A stretch of 64,000 bases of DNA from Streptomyces sp. NBC_01478 (GTDB taxonomy: Bacteria; Actinomycetota; Actinomycetes; Streptomycetales; Streptomycetaceae), in assembly GCF_036227225.1 (NCBI RefSeq), contig NZ_CP109444.1, forward strand, positions 10,397,501-10,461,500, written 5' to 3'. The position numbers were made by a program, and so were the translations under genes. Shown here piece by piece: positions 35,538-44,002 of this stretch. A model generated the notes under the pieces. That model was not told the DNA's origin and did no database searches. It saw only the letters and a list, made by a program, of their open reading frames with translations. How positions within the stretch are numbered: the first letter of the stretch is position 1; the number at the start of each line of letters is the position of its first letter.

Positions 35538-35741
35538 TCAACTGTCGTATGCCTCTGTTACGTACACGGTGCGTGGCGGTAGGTATTCCACCACCATCAC
35601 CACGGTCCCCTGCTCGATCCGGCCCTTGCCGGTGGCGGCGTACGCGAGGAAGTGCTCGGCGCCGCCGCGTACCCGGACGATCACCTCGCCGACGAGCCCG
35701 GGCCCGACCGTCCCGGTGACCCGCCCCATCAGCCCGACCAT
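35538..35741 (-). CDS. Small NfeD-C/OB-fold-like protein
   Basis: The product is 67 residues and almost entirely beta: GLMGRVTGTVGPGLVGEVIV, AYAATGKGRIEQGTVVMVV (given in parts), ending EAYDS. The pattern (MGRxGxVxxxL.PxGxV..rGxxxxA...IxxGxxVxVv) fits the soluble C-terminal OB domain of NfeD proteins, which act with flotillins. It lacks membrane segments. ATG 35741 has GGAGGA eight bases upstream; GTG 35762 would overlap the amidase stop but has no ribosome site. Its position between an amidase and a flotillin gene supports the assignment. Confidence 0.72.
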   Translation of the reverse strand: MVGLMGRVTGTVGPGLVGEVIVRVRGGAEHFLAYAATGKGRIEQGTVVMVVEYLPPRTVYVTEAYDS

Positions 35742-35758
35742 CGAAGCGTCCTCCATGG

Positions 35759-37204
35759 TCACAGGGTACGGGCCGAACTGGACTGTGCCGCCGGGGAATC
35801 CGTGCCGATCGGCTCCGGCCACCGCTCGTGCCAGCGCAGCTCCGCCTCCAACTGGGCGGCCAGCGACAGCAGGAGGGGTTCGCTGTGCGACGGGCCCAAC
35901 AACTGGGCGCCGACCGGGAGTCCGCCCGCCACGAAACCCGCGGGGACGTTGACACCGGGCCAGCCGAGGACGTTCCACGGCCAGGCGTAGGGGCAGGCGG
36001 CGATCATCGCGCGGTCGGTGGCCAGGCCGCTCAGATCGAGCAGCGCGCCAACAGCGGGCGGGGGAGCGGCTGTTGTCGGCGCGAGGACCGCGTCGTACCT
36101 CCCGAAGAACGCGCCGAACCGGTCGTGCAGGGTCGCCTCCGCGCGCCGGGCCGCCCGCAGCGGGGCCCCGCCGAGCCGTCGGCCCAGGCGGGCGGCGTCC
36201 AGGGTGCGCCGGTCGAGGAGTTCGGGGTGCGGTGCCTCGCGGACCCGCTCGGCGAGACCGACGGTGGCGCGGGGGACGAAGGCCAACCCGATCTGTCCGT
36301 AGGGCGGATCGTCCTCTACTACCGTGTGGCCCAACCGGGCCAGTTTCTCCGCGAGTTCGAGGACCCTGGCCCGCACCTCCGGTCGCAGTTCGGCCGGCAG
36401 CGCGGTGAACGGCGGCCGCAGGGAGAGCGCGATGCGCAGGCGGCCGGGGTCGCGGCCCACCGCCTCGGACATCCGCAGTGCGGGCGGCCGGTGCGGGTCC
36501 TGGGCGTGGTTGCCGCTCGCCGCGTCGAGGAGCAGGGCCGCGTCCGCGACCGTGCGCGCGAGGGTGCCGTTGACCGTGATGCCCTGGAAGGACTCGCCGC
36601 GCGGCCAGGTCGAGATACGGCCGCGCTGCGGTTTGACGCCGATGAGATGGGTCCAGGCGGCCGGGATCCGCACCGAACCCGCGCCGTCCGAGCCGAGCGC
36701 CGCCGGGACCAGTCCCGCGGCGACCGCCACCGCCGAACCGCCCGACGAACCCCCGGGCGTATGAAGGGAGTTCCACGGATTGCGGGTCGCGCCGAACGCG
36801 GGCCCCTCGGTGAACGGCCACTGGCCGAACTCGCAGGTGTTCGTCTTCCCGACGATCACGGCACCGGCCGCCCGCAACCGCCGTACCGCCTCGCCGTCCT
36901 CGGCCACCGGCGGGAACTCGCCCCGACAGCCGAACGCGGTCGGTTCGCCCGCCACGTCCGTGTCGTCCTTGACGGCGACCGGCACGCCGAGCAGCAACGT
37001 GCGGACTCCGGCGGCCAGTTCGCGGTCCGCCGCGTCGGCCTCGGCGAGCGCCGCTTCCCTCCGTACGATCCGAAAGGCGTTCAGGGAGGCCTGAGTCGAC
37101 TCGATCCGGGCCAGGGCCCGCTCGGTCAGCGCCCGTGCGGTCACCTCCCCGGCGGCCAGTGCCCGGGCGGACTCGGCCAGGCCTGCGGAACGGTCGGGCG
37201 TCAT
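35759..37204 (-). CDS. Amidase-signature family hydrolase
   Basis: The product is 481 residues with the Ser-cisSer-Lys triad of the amidase signature family: Lys79 (VAVKDDTD), the cis-Ser in TPGGSSGGSA (153-154) and nucleophile Ser177 in GSDGAGSVRIPA. The usual DTGGS loop reads SDGAGS. No GatB/GatC genes are near, so this is a stand-alone amidase of unknown substrate rather than GatA. GGAGGTGCCCGCC before ATG 37204 decides the start. It ends 17 bases before the small NfeD-like gene on the same strand, so the two may be co-transcribed. Confidence 0.9.
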   Translation of the reverse strand: MTPDRSAGLAESARALAAGEVTARALTERALARIESTQASLNAFRIVRREAALAEADAADRELAAGVRTLLLGVPVAVKDDTDVAGEPTAFGCRGEFPPVAEDGEAVRRLRAAGAVIVGKTNTCEFGQWPFTEGPAFGATRNPWNSLHTPGGSSGGSAVAVAAGLVPAALGSDGAGSVRIPAAWTHLIGVKPQRGRISTWPRGESFQGITVNGTLARTVADAALLLDAASGNHAQDPHRPPALRMSEAVGRDPGRLRIALSLRPPFTALPAELRPEVRARVLELAEKLARLGHTVVEDDPPYGQIGLAFVPRATVGLAERVREAPHPELLDRRTLDAARLGRRLGGAPLRAARRAEATLHDRFGAFFGRYDAVLAPTTAAPPPAVGALLDLSGLATDRAMIAACPYAWPWNVLGWPGVNVPAGFVAGGLPVGAQLLGPSHSEPLLLSLAAQLEAELRWHERWPEPIGTDSPAAQSSSARTL

Positions 37205-37443
37205 GGCGGGCACCTCCTGGAGCACGTGGTCTACCGAACGGTAACGTCCGGGCGCCCGGCATGGTGCGGATGCGGCAACTTGCCCTGGGGAGCAGGTGGT
37301 TCGGCCTTCGCGACAGGCTTCCCACAGAGATCACCCAGCACTGCGCAAAGCATTGACGTACTCCTGCCCCACCCCTACCTTCTGACCGACTTGGCGAACC
37401 ATGTTCGACATAGCGAACCATCGAGTTTTCGGGAGAGCCGCCC

Positions 37444-38832
37444 GTGACCACACGTCCCCCCACGCCGTCCCGCCGTGCCCTGCTGCGCGCGCTGGCCGCC
37501 CTGCCCGTCTCGGCACTCGCCGTGGCCGAGACCCCCGGACTGCTCGGCACGGCCCTGGCCGCCGCCCCCGCCGCCGGCTACGCCACCCGCTACACCATCG
37601 TCCCGTTCCTCAACAGCGACGACGGCACCGTCAACGTCTACCAGTCCGACGACGCCACCGACTTCCGGCTCGTCCAGGCCTCCGCCTACACCCCGCCGAG
37701 CAACCGCATCCGCGACGCCAGCGTGTTCAGGCACACCGACGGCTCCTACTACCTGACGTACACCACCCACACCTGGGAGGACGTCAGCACCACCATCGGC
37801 TTCGCGCGCAGCACCGACCGGGTCGACTGGACGTTCCTGTACGACTACACCGTCCCGATCACCGACCTGTCCCGCGCCTGGGCCCCCGAGTGGTTCGTCG
37901 ACGCCGACGGCAGTGTCAACGTCATCGTGTCCTGCTCCACCACCGACGACGAGTGGATCTTCACGCCGTACCGGCTGAAGGCGACCAACTCCGCGCTGAC
38001 GACGTGGAGTTCACCGGTCGCCCTGTCCGGCATCGGTTCCAACCACATCGACACGTACATCGTGCGGATCGGCTCGACCTACCACGCCTTCACCAAGAAC
38101 GAGACGGCGAAGTACATCGAGTACGCCACCGCCACCAGCCTCACCGGCCCCTACACGATCTCGAAGACCGGCGACTGGGCCGGCTGGGGCAGCTACCGCG
38201 AGGGCCCCTCGGTGGTGCAGCTCGACAACGGCGGCTGGCGGATCTTCTTCGACGGCTACGGCGACGGGAGTTACTACTACAGCGACAGCTACGACACCTT
38301 CGCCACCTGGTCCGCGCCGACCGCGCTGACCACCCTCTCCGGTACGGCACGCCACTTCACGGTCATCAAGGAGACGGTGTCCGGCGGCCCGAGCCTCGCG
38401 ACCGGCGTCACCCGCTCCTTCCGGTCCGCCAACTACACCACCCGCTACTGGCAGGAGGTGTCCGCCCTGCTCAACCTGCCGGTGGTGACCAGCTCCAGCA
38501 CCACCGCCCTGAAGCAGGCGTCCACGTTCACCGTCGTCGCGGGCCTCGCCGACTCGACGGGCTTCTCCTGCCGGGACAGCGCGGGCAACTACCTGCGCCA
38601 CTACGACTTCCGGGGCCGCTTCGACGCCGACGACGGCACGGCGACGTTCGCGAAGGACGCCACGTTCTACGCCCGCACGGGCAGCACCACCGGTGCGCTG
38701 CGCTTCGAGTCGTACAACTACCCCGGCTATTACCTGCGCCACTACAACTACCAACTCAGGGTGGACCCGACGGACGGCACGGACCTCTTCCGGACGGACA
38801 GCTCGTTCGTGCCCGTGACGGCCTGGGCCTGA
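37444..38832 (+). CDS. Secreted GH43-like five-bladed glycosidase with AbfB (CBM42) domain
   Basis: The product is 462 residues. A Tat signal (PSRRALLRALAALPVSALA) is followed by a beta-propeller of the GH43/GH62 type (about 45-310: IRDASVFRHTDGSYYLTYT, WAPEWFVDADGS, YREGPSVVQLDNGGW) and a C-terminal AbfB arabinose-binding beta-trefoil (about 325-460) with repeated SFRSANYTTRYW, YLRHYDFRGRF and YLRHYNYQLRV. It probably acts on arabinose-substituted plant polysaccharide outside the cell. GGGAGAGCCGCCC precedes GTG 37444. Candidate acids are Asp near IRDAS and Glu in REGPS. Confidence 0.87.
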   Translation: MTTRPPTPSRRALLRALAALPVSALAVAETPGLLGTALAAAPAAGYATRYTIVPFLNSDDGTVNVYQSDDATDFRLVQASAYTPPSNRIRDASVFRHTDGSYYLTYTTHTWEDVSTTIGFARSTDRVDWTFLYDYTVPITDLSRAWAPEWFVDADGSVNVIVSCSTTDDEWIFTPYRLKATNSALTTWSSPVALSGIGSNHIDTYIVRIGSTYHAFTKNETAKYIEYATATSLTGPYTISKTGDWAGWGSYREGPSVVQLDNGGWRIFFDGYGDGSYYYSDSYDTFATWSAPTALTTLSGTARHFTVIKETVSGGPSLATGVTRSFRSANYTTRYWQEVSALLNLPVVTSSSTTALKQASTFTVVAGLADSTGFSCRDSAGNYLRHYDFRGRFDADDGTATFAKDATFYARTGSTTGALRFESYNYPGYYLRHYNYQLRVDPTDGTDLFRTDSSFVPVTAWA

Positions 38833-38908
38833 GGGGCGACTGAGGGCTGTCGGAGCGGGGCAGGATGCCGGTGAAATCGATCGGCCATGGCCTGGAGGCG
38901 CTGGGCGC

Positions 38909-40168
38909 ATGAGCAGTACGGCAGGAACCCGGATCCGCGAGCTGATCGTCACCCCGATCGCCTTCCGTGACCCGCCCCTTCTCAACTCCGACGGCGTCCA
39001 TGAGCCGCTCGCCCTGCGGTGCGTCCTCCAACTCCTGCTGGAGGACGGCACCGTGGGCCTCGGCGAGTCCACGGGCGGCACGGTCCGCCTGGAGCGACTT
39101 GAGGCGGCGGCGAAGGTCGTCGTGGGTCTGGACGTCTTCGACACGACGGCCGTCGTCACCGCGATCGACGCCGCCCTGCGGCCGACCGTCGCCGACTCCC
39201 ACGAACGCGGCTGGACCACCTCGGCGGTCGAGGTGGCCTGCCTCGACGCCCAGGGCAAGCTGCTCGGCCGGCCGGTCAGCGACCTGCTCGGCGGCAAGGT
39301 CCGTGACACCGTGCCCTTCGCCGCGTACCTCTTCTACAAATGGGCCGAACACCCCGCCCTCGACGGCAGACCCGCGGTGGCCGACGACTGGGGCGAGGCG
39401 CTGGACCCGGCCGGGATCGTCGAGCAGGCCCGGCTGATGCAACAGCGGTACGGCTTCCGGTCGTTCAAGCTCAAGGGCGGTGTCTTCCCGCCCGACGAGG
39501 AGATCGCCGCGATCAGGGCACTGGCCGAGGCCTTCCCCGGGCAGCCGCTGCGGCTGGACCCCGGCACGGCCTGGACGCCGGAGACATCGGCGTACGTGGC
39601 CCGCCAACTGGACGGCGTCCTCGAGTACTTGGAGGACCCGACCGCCACCGTCCCCGGCATGGCGCGGGTCGCGAAGGAGTCACCGCTCCCGCTCGCCACC
39701 GACATGTGCGTGATCGCCTGGGAGCATCTGCGGCCCGCGATCGAGCAGCGCGCGATCCAGGTCCTCCTCGCCGACCACCACTACTGGGGCGGACTGCGCA
39801 GGACCCGCGAACTGGCCGTCGTCTGCGAGGTGTTCGGGCTCGGCCTGTCCCTGCATTCCACCTCGCACCTGGGCATCAGCCTCGCCGCCATGACCCATGT
39901 CGCGGCGACCGTCCCCAACCTCGACCACTCCTGCGACACGCACTACCCGTGGAACTCGGCCGACGACATCGTCGTCCCCGGCGTGCTCGGACTGCGCGAC
40001 GGCACGGTCACCGTCCCGACCGGCCCCGGCCTCGGCGTGGAACTCGACCACGACGCCCTCGACCGCCTGCACCGGCTGTACCTGGACTCGGGCAGGCACG
40101 ACCGGAACGACACCGCCTACCTGCGACGGGTCCGGCCCGACTACGAGCTGCGGCTGCCGCGATGGTGA
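38909..40168 (+). CDS. Enolase-superfamily dehydratase, glucarate dehydratase-like
   Basis: The product is a 419-residue acid-sugar dehydratase of the mandelate racemase/glucarate dehydratase branch. Metal and acid/base residues are visible: KLK in FRSFKLKGG, Asp in LRLDPGTAW, Glu in YLEDPT, Asp in ATDMCV, Lys/Asp region LLADHHYWGGL and His-Thr-Ser-His in LHSTSHLGIS. The substrate is probably D-glucarate or a related aldarate. GGAGG lies upstream of ATG 38909. It follows the arabinan-active enzyme by 76 bases, suggesting a small sugar-use unit, but no sugar transporter is intact nearby. Confidence 0.88.
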   Translation: MSSTAGTRIRELIVTPIAFRDPPLLNSDGVHEPLALRCVLQLLLEDGTVGLGESTGGTVRLERLEAAAKVVVGLDVFDTTAVVTAIDAALRPTVADSHERGWTTSAVEVACLDAQGKLLGRPVSDLLGGKVRDTVPFAAYLFYKWAEHPALDGRPAVADDWGEALDPAGIVEQARLMQQRYGFRSFKLKGGVFPPDEEIAAIRALAEAFPGQPLRLDPGTAWTPETSAYVARQLDGVLEYLEDPTATVPGMARVAKESPLPLATDMCVIAWEHLRPAIEQRAIQVLLADHHYWGGLRRTRELAVVCEVFGLGLSLHSTSHLGISLAAMTHVAATVPNLDHSCDTHYPWNSADDIVVPGVLGLRDGTVTVPTGPGLGVELDHDALDRLHRLYLDSGRHDRNDTAYLRRVRPDYELRLPRW

Positions 40169-40389
40169 ACCCGCGGTTCCCGGCGGCTGGTTGAGGTGTT
40201 CGCGGCTGCGGGGCGGTGTCCGTCGGACCGGTCCAAGTGAGCGCGCCTCTCCCGCCGCCGAGTCGGGATCGGGGAATGGCGCGCGCGGGATCCATCGCGT
40301 CCCGGCCGGGAGTCCTCGGGTTCAGGTCGATCGGCACCGCGCGGGCCCGCACACCCGCCCGGCGCGCGTCCCCCAGCATTGCCGCAGGC

Positions 40390-41733
40390 TCAACGCGGCC
40401 CGGTCGACGGCTCGTTGGGGAGCATCGTGTGGGGTGGCCGGTCGGCGGACGCGCGTAGCGTCGGCTCGTCGCGCAGGCGTACGAAAGTGATGGCCAGGGC
40501 GGCCGCCTGGACGAGGGCGCAGCACAGGACGACCGTGTTCAGGTGCGTCGGTGGGGTGACGGCGACGAGGATGCCGGCCACCGGGAAGGGCAGCAGCAGG
40601 AGCAGCATGGTCAGGGAGAGCGTGGTGCCGAAGGCCGTCGCGGGGATGACCAGCGAGCGTAGGGTGCGCAGGACCACGGTGAGGCCGCCGTCGCCCGCCA
40701 TGAACAGCGCTATGAGGACCACATAGGCGGCGTAGGACGGGGCTTGGGGGAGTGCCAGACAGGCCGCGGAGGCGAACGTCGCGCACACCACCCCCACCCC
40801 CCACAGGTCGACACGGCTCAGGGCGAGCCGGCAGCACGTGATCGCCAGCAGGGTCGCGGCAGCGGCGGCGGACCACAGCGTGCCGACGTCGGCGGAGGAA
40901 CGGCCGAAGTTCTGCACCACGATCACGGGACTGGCCGACTGGAGCAGACCCAGCGCGAGATTGGAACAGGCCAGGCCCGCCACCAGCCAGCGCAGCGCGG
41001 GAACCTTGTGCAGCATCCGCAGCCCCGTCCGCAGACTGCCCGGTGTCCGCTCGCCGTCCGGGCGGGCGGACCGCAGCGGGGTCGGCGGGGTCTGCAGGCC
41101 GAGCACGGCCGCCAGCAGGGACAGCGCCGTCAGGCATCCGAGCATCCAGCCCGGTCCCACCAGCAGCAGGAAGCCCGCGAGCAGGGGGCCGACGAGCATG
41201 GCCGTCTGGTCGATGCCGATGAGGACCGACTGCACTCCGTGGGGCCGGTTCTCCGCCCGTCTGGTGACGATCGCGCCCACCGCTTCGTTGGCCACGAAGC
41301 TGAACTGGGTGAGGGTGCCGGTCACCGCGGCCAGCACCAGCACGGTCACCGTCTCCGCGGTGCCCCGCGGCAGCATCGCCAGCGCGACGGCCGCCCCGGC
41401 CAGCACCACGGACCGCAGCAGCGAGGCGAGGAAGCACACGATCGCCGCGCCGCGCCGGTCCACCACTTTGCCGGCCAGGACGAACGCGGCGATCCGCGGT
41501 GTCCACTCCAGGGCGAACGCCAGACCCGTCAGCGACGAGGAGCGGGTGATCGCCAGTACCAGCAAGGGCATGGCGTACGTCGCCATCGAGAACGCCAGGG
41601 CGTCGCTGGTACGGGGTGCGTAGATCCGTCGGAACAGACTGCCGGACGGAACGGCTGCATGGCGACCGGCCGGAGGCCGGTCCTCGTGCAGGGTGATGGC
41701 CACGGAGTGGAGGCTTTCGGTGAGGCGTGTCAC
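40390..41733 (-). CDS. MFS transporter
   Basis: The product is an integral membrane protein of about 447 residues with 10-12 helices, including ALAFSMATYAMPLLVLAI and ALCCALVQAAALAITF-like end helices (HLNTVVLCCALVQAAALAI). The RRGAAIVCFLASLLRS segment is the usual loop 2-3 region. The substrate is unknown. GTG 41733 was chosen because upstream in-frame sequence (to 42003) is unlike protein and A/T-richer; the start is uncertain and no ribosome site is seen. Confidence 0.8.
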   Translation of the reverse strand: MTRLTESLHSVAITLHEDRPPAGRHAAVPSGSLFRRIYAPRTSDALAFSMATYAMPLLVLAITRSSSLTGLAFALEWTPRIAAFVLAGKVVDRRGAAIVCFLASLLRSVVLAGAAVALAMLPRGTAETVTVLVLAAVTGTLTQFSFVANEAVGAIVTRRAENRPHGVQSVLIGIDQTAMLVGPLLAGFLLLVGPGWMLGCLTALSLLAAVLGLQTPPTPLRSARPDGERTPGSLRTGLRMLHKVPALRWLVAGLACSNLALGLLQSASPVIVVQNFGRSSADVGTLWSAAAAATLLAITCCRLALSRVDLWGVGVVCATFASAACLALPQAPSYAAYVVLIALFMAGDGGLTVVLRTLRSLVIPATAFGTTLSLTMLLLLLPFPVAGILVAVTPPTHLNTVVLCCALVQAAALAITFVRLRDEPTLRASADRPPHTMLPNEPSTGPR

Positions 41734-41971
41734 GGAAGGGGAAACGGACGGAACCGGCCTGAGACGCAATGAATTCGCGGAAGGCGGGGAGTGAGGAAAT
41801 CGCCTGCGAGCAAAGGGAGTTGAGGCGTGAAATATAGCGCAGTCAAAAGAGTTCCGGCATATCCCGTGCGGACATCTCCGCACGGCGTGCGCGACACCTC
41901 CCCGGGCCCGGACGACAGAAGGCGAGAAGAAAGCCGCTTTGTCGCAAATAAGGCGCGGGGTGAAGAGGCAT
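41734..41971. other. A/T-richer intergenic stretch upstream of MFS gene
   Basis: About 240 bases with no supportable gene. The stretch around 41820-41960 (GAAATATAGCGCAGTCAAAAG, CGCAAATAAGGCG) is visibly richer in A/T than its surroundings and borders the ABC-permease relic, suggesting rearranged or decaying DNA. It probably includes the promoter of the leftward MFS gene. Confidence 0.5.
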
Positions 41972-42236
41972 TCACGGCATTTCCGATCGCGTCCTCGCGG
42001 CACCCGGGAACACCACGATCAGCGGGATCGTGCCCGGAGGTGTTCCGAAGGGCCTTGAGCGAACCGGCTCAGCCGAACTCGGCCATCGTGACGAACTGCG
42101 GCACGCGCGACAGTTGGCCCGGAATCATATATGTCGCCGCCAGGATCCCGAACAACGACTTCCGGGCCGGGAACTCGTCCTTGGCGAAGGTGAACGCGGC
42201 AAGGGTGTCGAAGAACAGCGCCGGGAGATACGGGGA
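41972..42236 (-). pseudogene. Relic of a MalG-type sugar ABC transporter permease
   Basis: On the minus strand, 42069-42225 encodes FFDTLAAFTFAKDEFPAR, then LFGILAATYMIPGQLSRVP and QFVTMAEFG, which follow the MalG-family pattern LAAYAFARxxFPGR..ATMMIPGQVTLIPLF. The frame stops at TGA 42069 where the permease should continue. About 35 bases later, in another frame, GTIPLIVVF (42009-42033) resembles the C-terminal ATIPLxVVF of the same family, ending at a stop at 41972. The N-terminal half, the EAA loop and most of the C-terminus are missing, and no start codon or partner gene is present. It is a deletion and frameshift remnant. Confidence 0.7.
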
Positions 42237-42266
42237 AGGTCCTGAAGGGACCGCGTCCGGACGCGC

Positions 42267-42303
42267 CGCGGCGGCCACCGGCAACACGCCGGTGGCCGCC
42301 GCG
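42267..42303 (-). terminator. Terminator of purple-acid-type phosphatase gene
   Basis: A 16-bp perfect stem (42267-42282 with 42288-42303) has a five-base loop AACAC and begins 10 bases past the phosphatase stop. Confidence 0.9.
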
Positions 42304-42313
42304 CCACGTTCTG

Positions 42314-43915
42314 CTAGGAGGTGTGCCCGGCCTTCCCGACCTTGCGGGAGACCGTGAACCGGTCGACCTCCGCGCCGGTCGCGGCCAGCGCCCGTACCGT
42401 GAGGGTCGTCGTGCGGCCGGGGGCCGCGGGGGCGACGTCGACGCGGATGAACGAGTAGCCGGTGTAACGGACCCGGGACCAGTCCACGTTCTCGGTGACC
42501 TTGCCGTCCTTGCCCGTCCAGTACGTCGGCACCGAGTCGACCGCGTCCTCGTGGCCCTCGTAACTGTCGGCCACCGGGAAGCTGTACACGCTCTCGCCGC
42601 CCGCGCCCGCCGTCACGTACACGACACCGCCACGGGTCGGCTCGTGGGTGCCGCCGATCGGCAGGGTCCGTACGGCCTTGTCCTGGACGACCGGGTCGGT
42701 GCGCTCGTAGACGTGGTTGTGGCCGTTGACCACCAGGTCCACCTGGTGCTTCTCGTACAGCGGCACCCACTGCTCGCGCACCCCGCCCTCGGAGGCGTGC
42801 GAGCTGGTGGTGGAGAAGGCGCAGTGGTGGTGGAAGACGACGATGAAGTCGACGTCCGCACGGGCCCGGAGTTCGGTGAGCCGCTTGTCGAGCCACGCGG
42901 TCTGCTTGCCGCCGGTGTAGCCGATGTTGGCGGGGATCTCGTACGACACGTCGTTCGCGTCGACCGACACCACGCCCACGTTGCCGTGCACGAAGGAGTA
43001 GACGCCGGGAGCTGACGCGGCGTCAAAACCGTTGCCGGGCAGGGTGAAACGGGCCTCGTTGCCGCCGTAGCCGTTGGGGGAGTACCAGGACTCCATGTCG
43101 TGGTTGCCGAACGCGACCATCCACGGCACCCGGCTGGAGAGCGGCTCGATCTGCGCCAGGAACGAATCCCACTGGCGGGCGTCGTAGTTGCTCGCGTCCC
43201 CGGGCAGCCCGTGCCCGGTCTCCTCCGCGTAGCAGATGTCGCCCGCGTGCAGATGGAACGCCGGACTCTGCGCCTGGACAAGGGCGTTGAGGCCGATCGA
43301 GGTGTAACTCGGGTTCTGGTCACCGAAGGCGGTGAAGGTGAACGGCCGGGTGCTGTGCGTGCGGGGAGCGGTGGTGAAGGAGTAGATCGTGTGCGCGGCG
43401 CCCGCGTCGGCGGGGTCGAAGCCGTCGTGGCCGACGCCGTAGTAGTACGTCGTGTCGGGGCTCAGGTTGTCCAGTGCCGCGTGCACGTAGTACTGGTCGA
43501 TGTCGGCGCTCTTGCCGATCCCGGTGGGAGTGAACAGGTCGCGTACCTCCGCCGGGATGCGGTGGCTCAGGTCGAGGGGGCTTCTGCCGATCCGGAGGAA
43601 CGGTGTGCGGACGGGCAGCGGCACCTGCCACGACACCCGCATCTGGGTCTGCGGATCGGCGCCGTAGGCGAGATGCCGGCCGAACGGCGCGACCAGCGAA
43701 CCGTGCACGGTGGACGTGGTGGAAGCCGGCACCGGCGTGGGCGTCGCCGCCGCCGCGACACCGCCGCCGCCCGCGAGGGCGACACCGGTGGCGGCGACCG
43801 CGCCACCGCGCAGCAGACCGCGACGGGAGAAGGCGCGGCGGAGGTACTCGTGTTGCTCGGGCATGCTCAGGGTGTCGGCGAGCCGGTCGGGAAGGCCCAT
43901 ACGAGGAGTGTTCAT
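42314..43915 (-). CDS. Secreted purple-acid-type metallophosphatase
   Basis: The product is 533 residues. A Tat signal (SRRGLLRGGAVAATGVALA) is followed by an N-terminal fibronectin-like PAP domain (about 75-180, with TYYYGVGH) and a calcineurin-like metallophosphoesterase domain whose metal ligands are all visible: TAFGDQNPS, LHAGDICYAE, FGNHDMES, VVFHHHCAF and VNGHNHVYER. It should release phosphate from organic esters outside the cell. ATG 43915 was chosen because the upstream in-frame part looks non-coding; no ribosome site is apparent. A pho-type regulatory box was not recognised. Confidence 0.92.
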   Translation of the reverse strand: MNTPRMGLPDRLADTLSMPEQHEYLRRAFSRRGLLRGGAVAATGVALAGGGGVAAAATPTPVPASTTSTVHGSLVAPFGRHLAYGADPQTQMRVSWQVPLPVRTPFLRIGRSPLDLSHRIPAEVRDLFTPTGIGKSADIDQYYVHAALDNLSPDTTYYYGVGHDGFDPADAGAAHTIYSFTTAPRTHSTRPFTFTAFGDQNPSYTSIGLNALVQAQSPAFHLHAGDICYAEETGHGLPGDASNYDARQWDSFLAQIEPLSSRVPWMVAFGNHDMESWYSPNGYGGNEARFTLPGNGFDAASAPGVYSFVHGNVGVVSVDANDVSYEIPANIGYTGGKQTAWLDKRLTELRARADVDFIVVFHHHCAFSTTSSHASEGGVREQWVPLYEKHQVDLVVNGHNHVYERTDPVVQDKAVRTLPIGGTHEPTRGGVVYVTAGAGGESVYSFPVADSYEGHEDAVDSVPTYWTGKDGKVTENVDWSRVRYTGYSFIRVDVAPAAPGRTTTLTVRALAATGAEVDRFTVSRKVGKAGHTS

Positions 43916-44002
43916 GGGCGCGACGCTGGCAGCGGCGGTTGAACGACCGATTGCCGTCGGCCCATGGACTGGCCATATCCCGCCCATCGCCTGGCTTGTC
44001 CG

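Noticed and set aside
42309-42313. Purine-rich sites around the phosphatase stop that might start the permease fragment
   Set aside because: No start codon joins them to the MalG-like frame, and a terminator intervenes; the fragment is treated as a relic.
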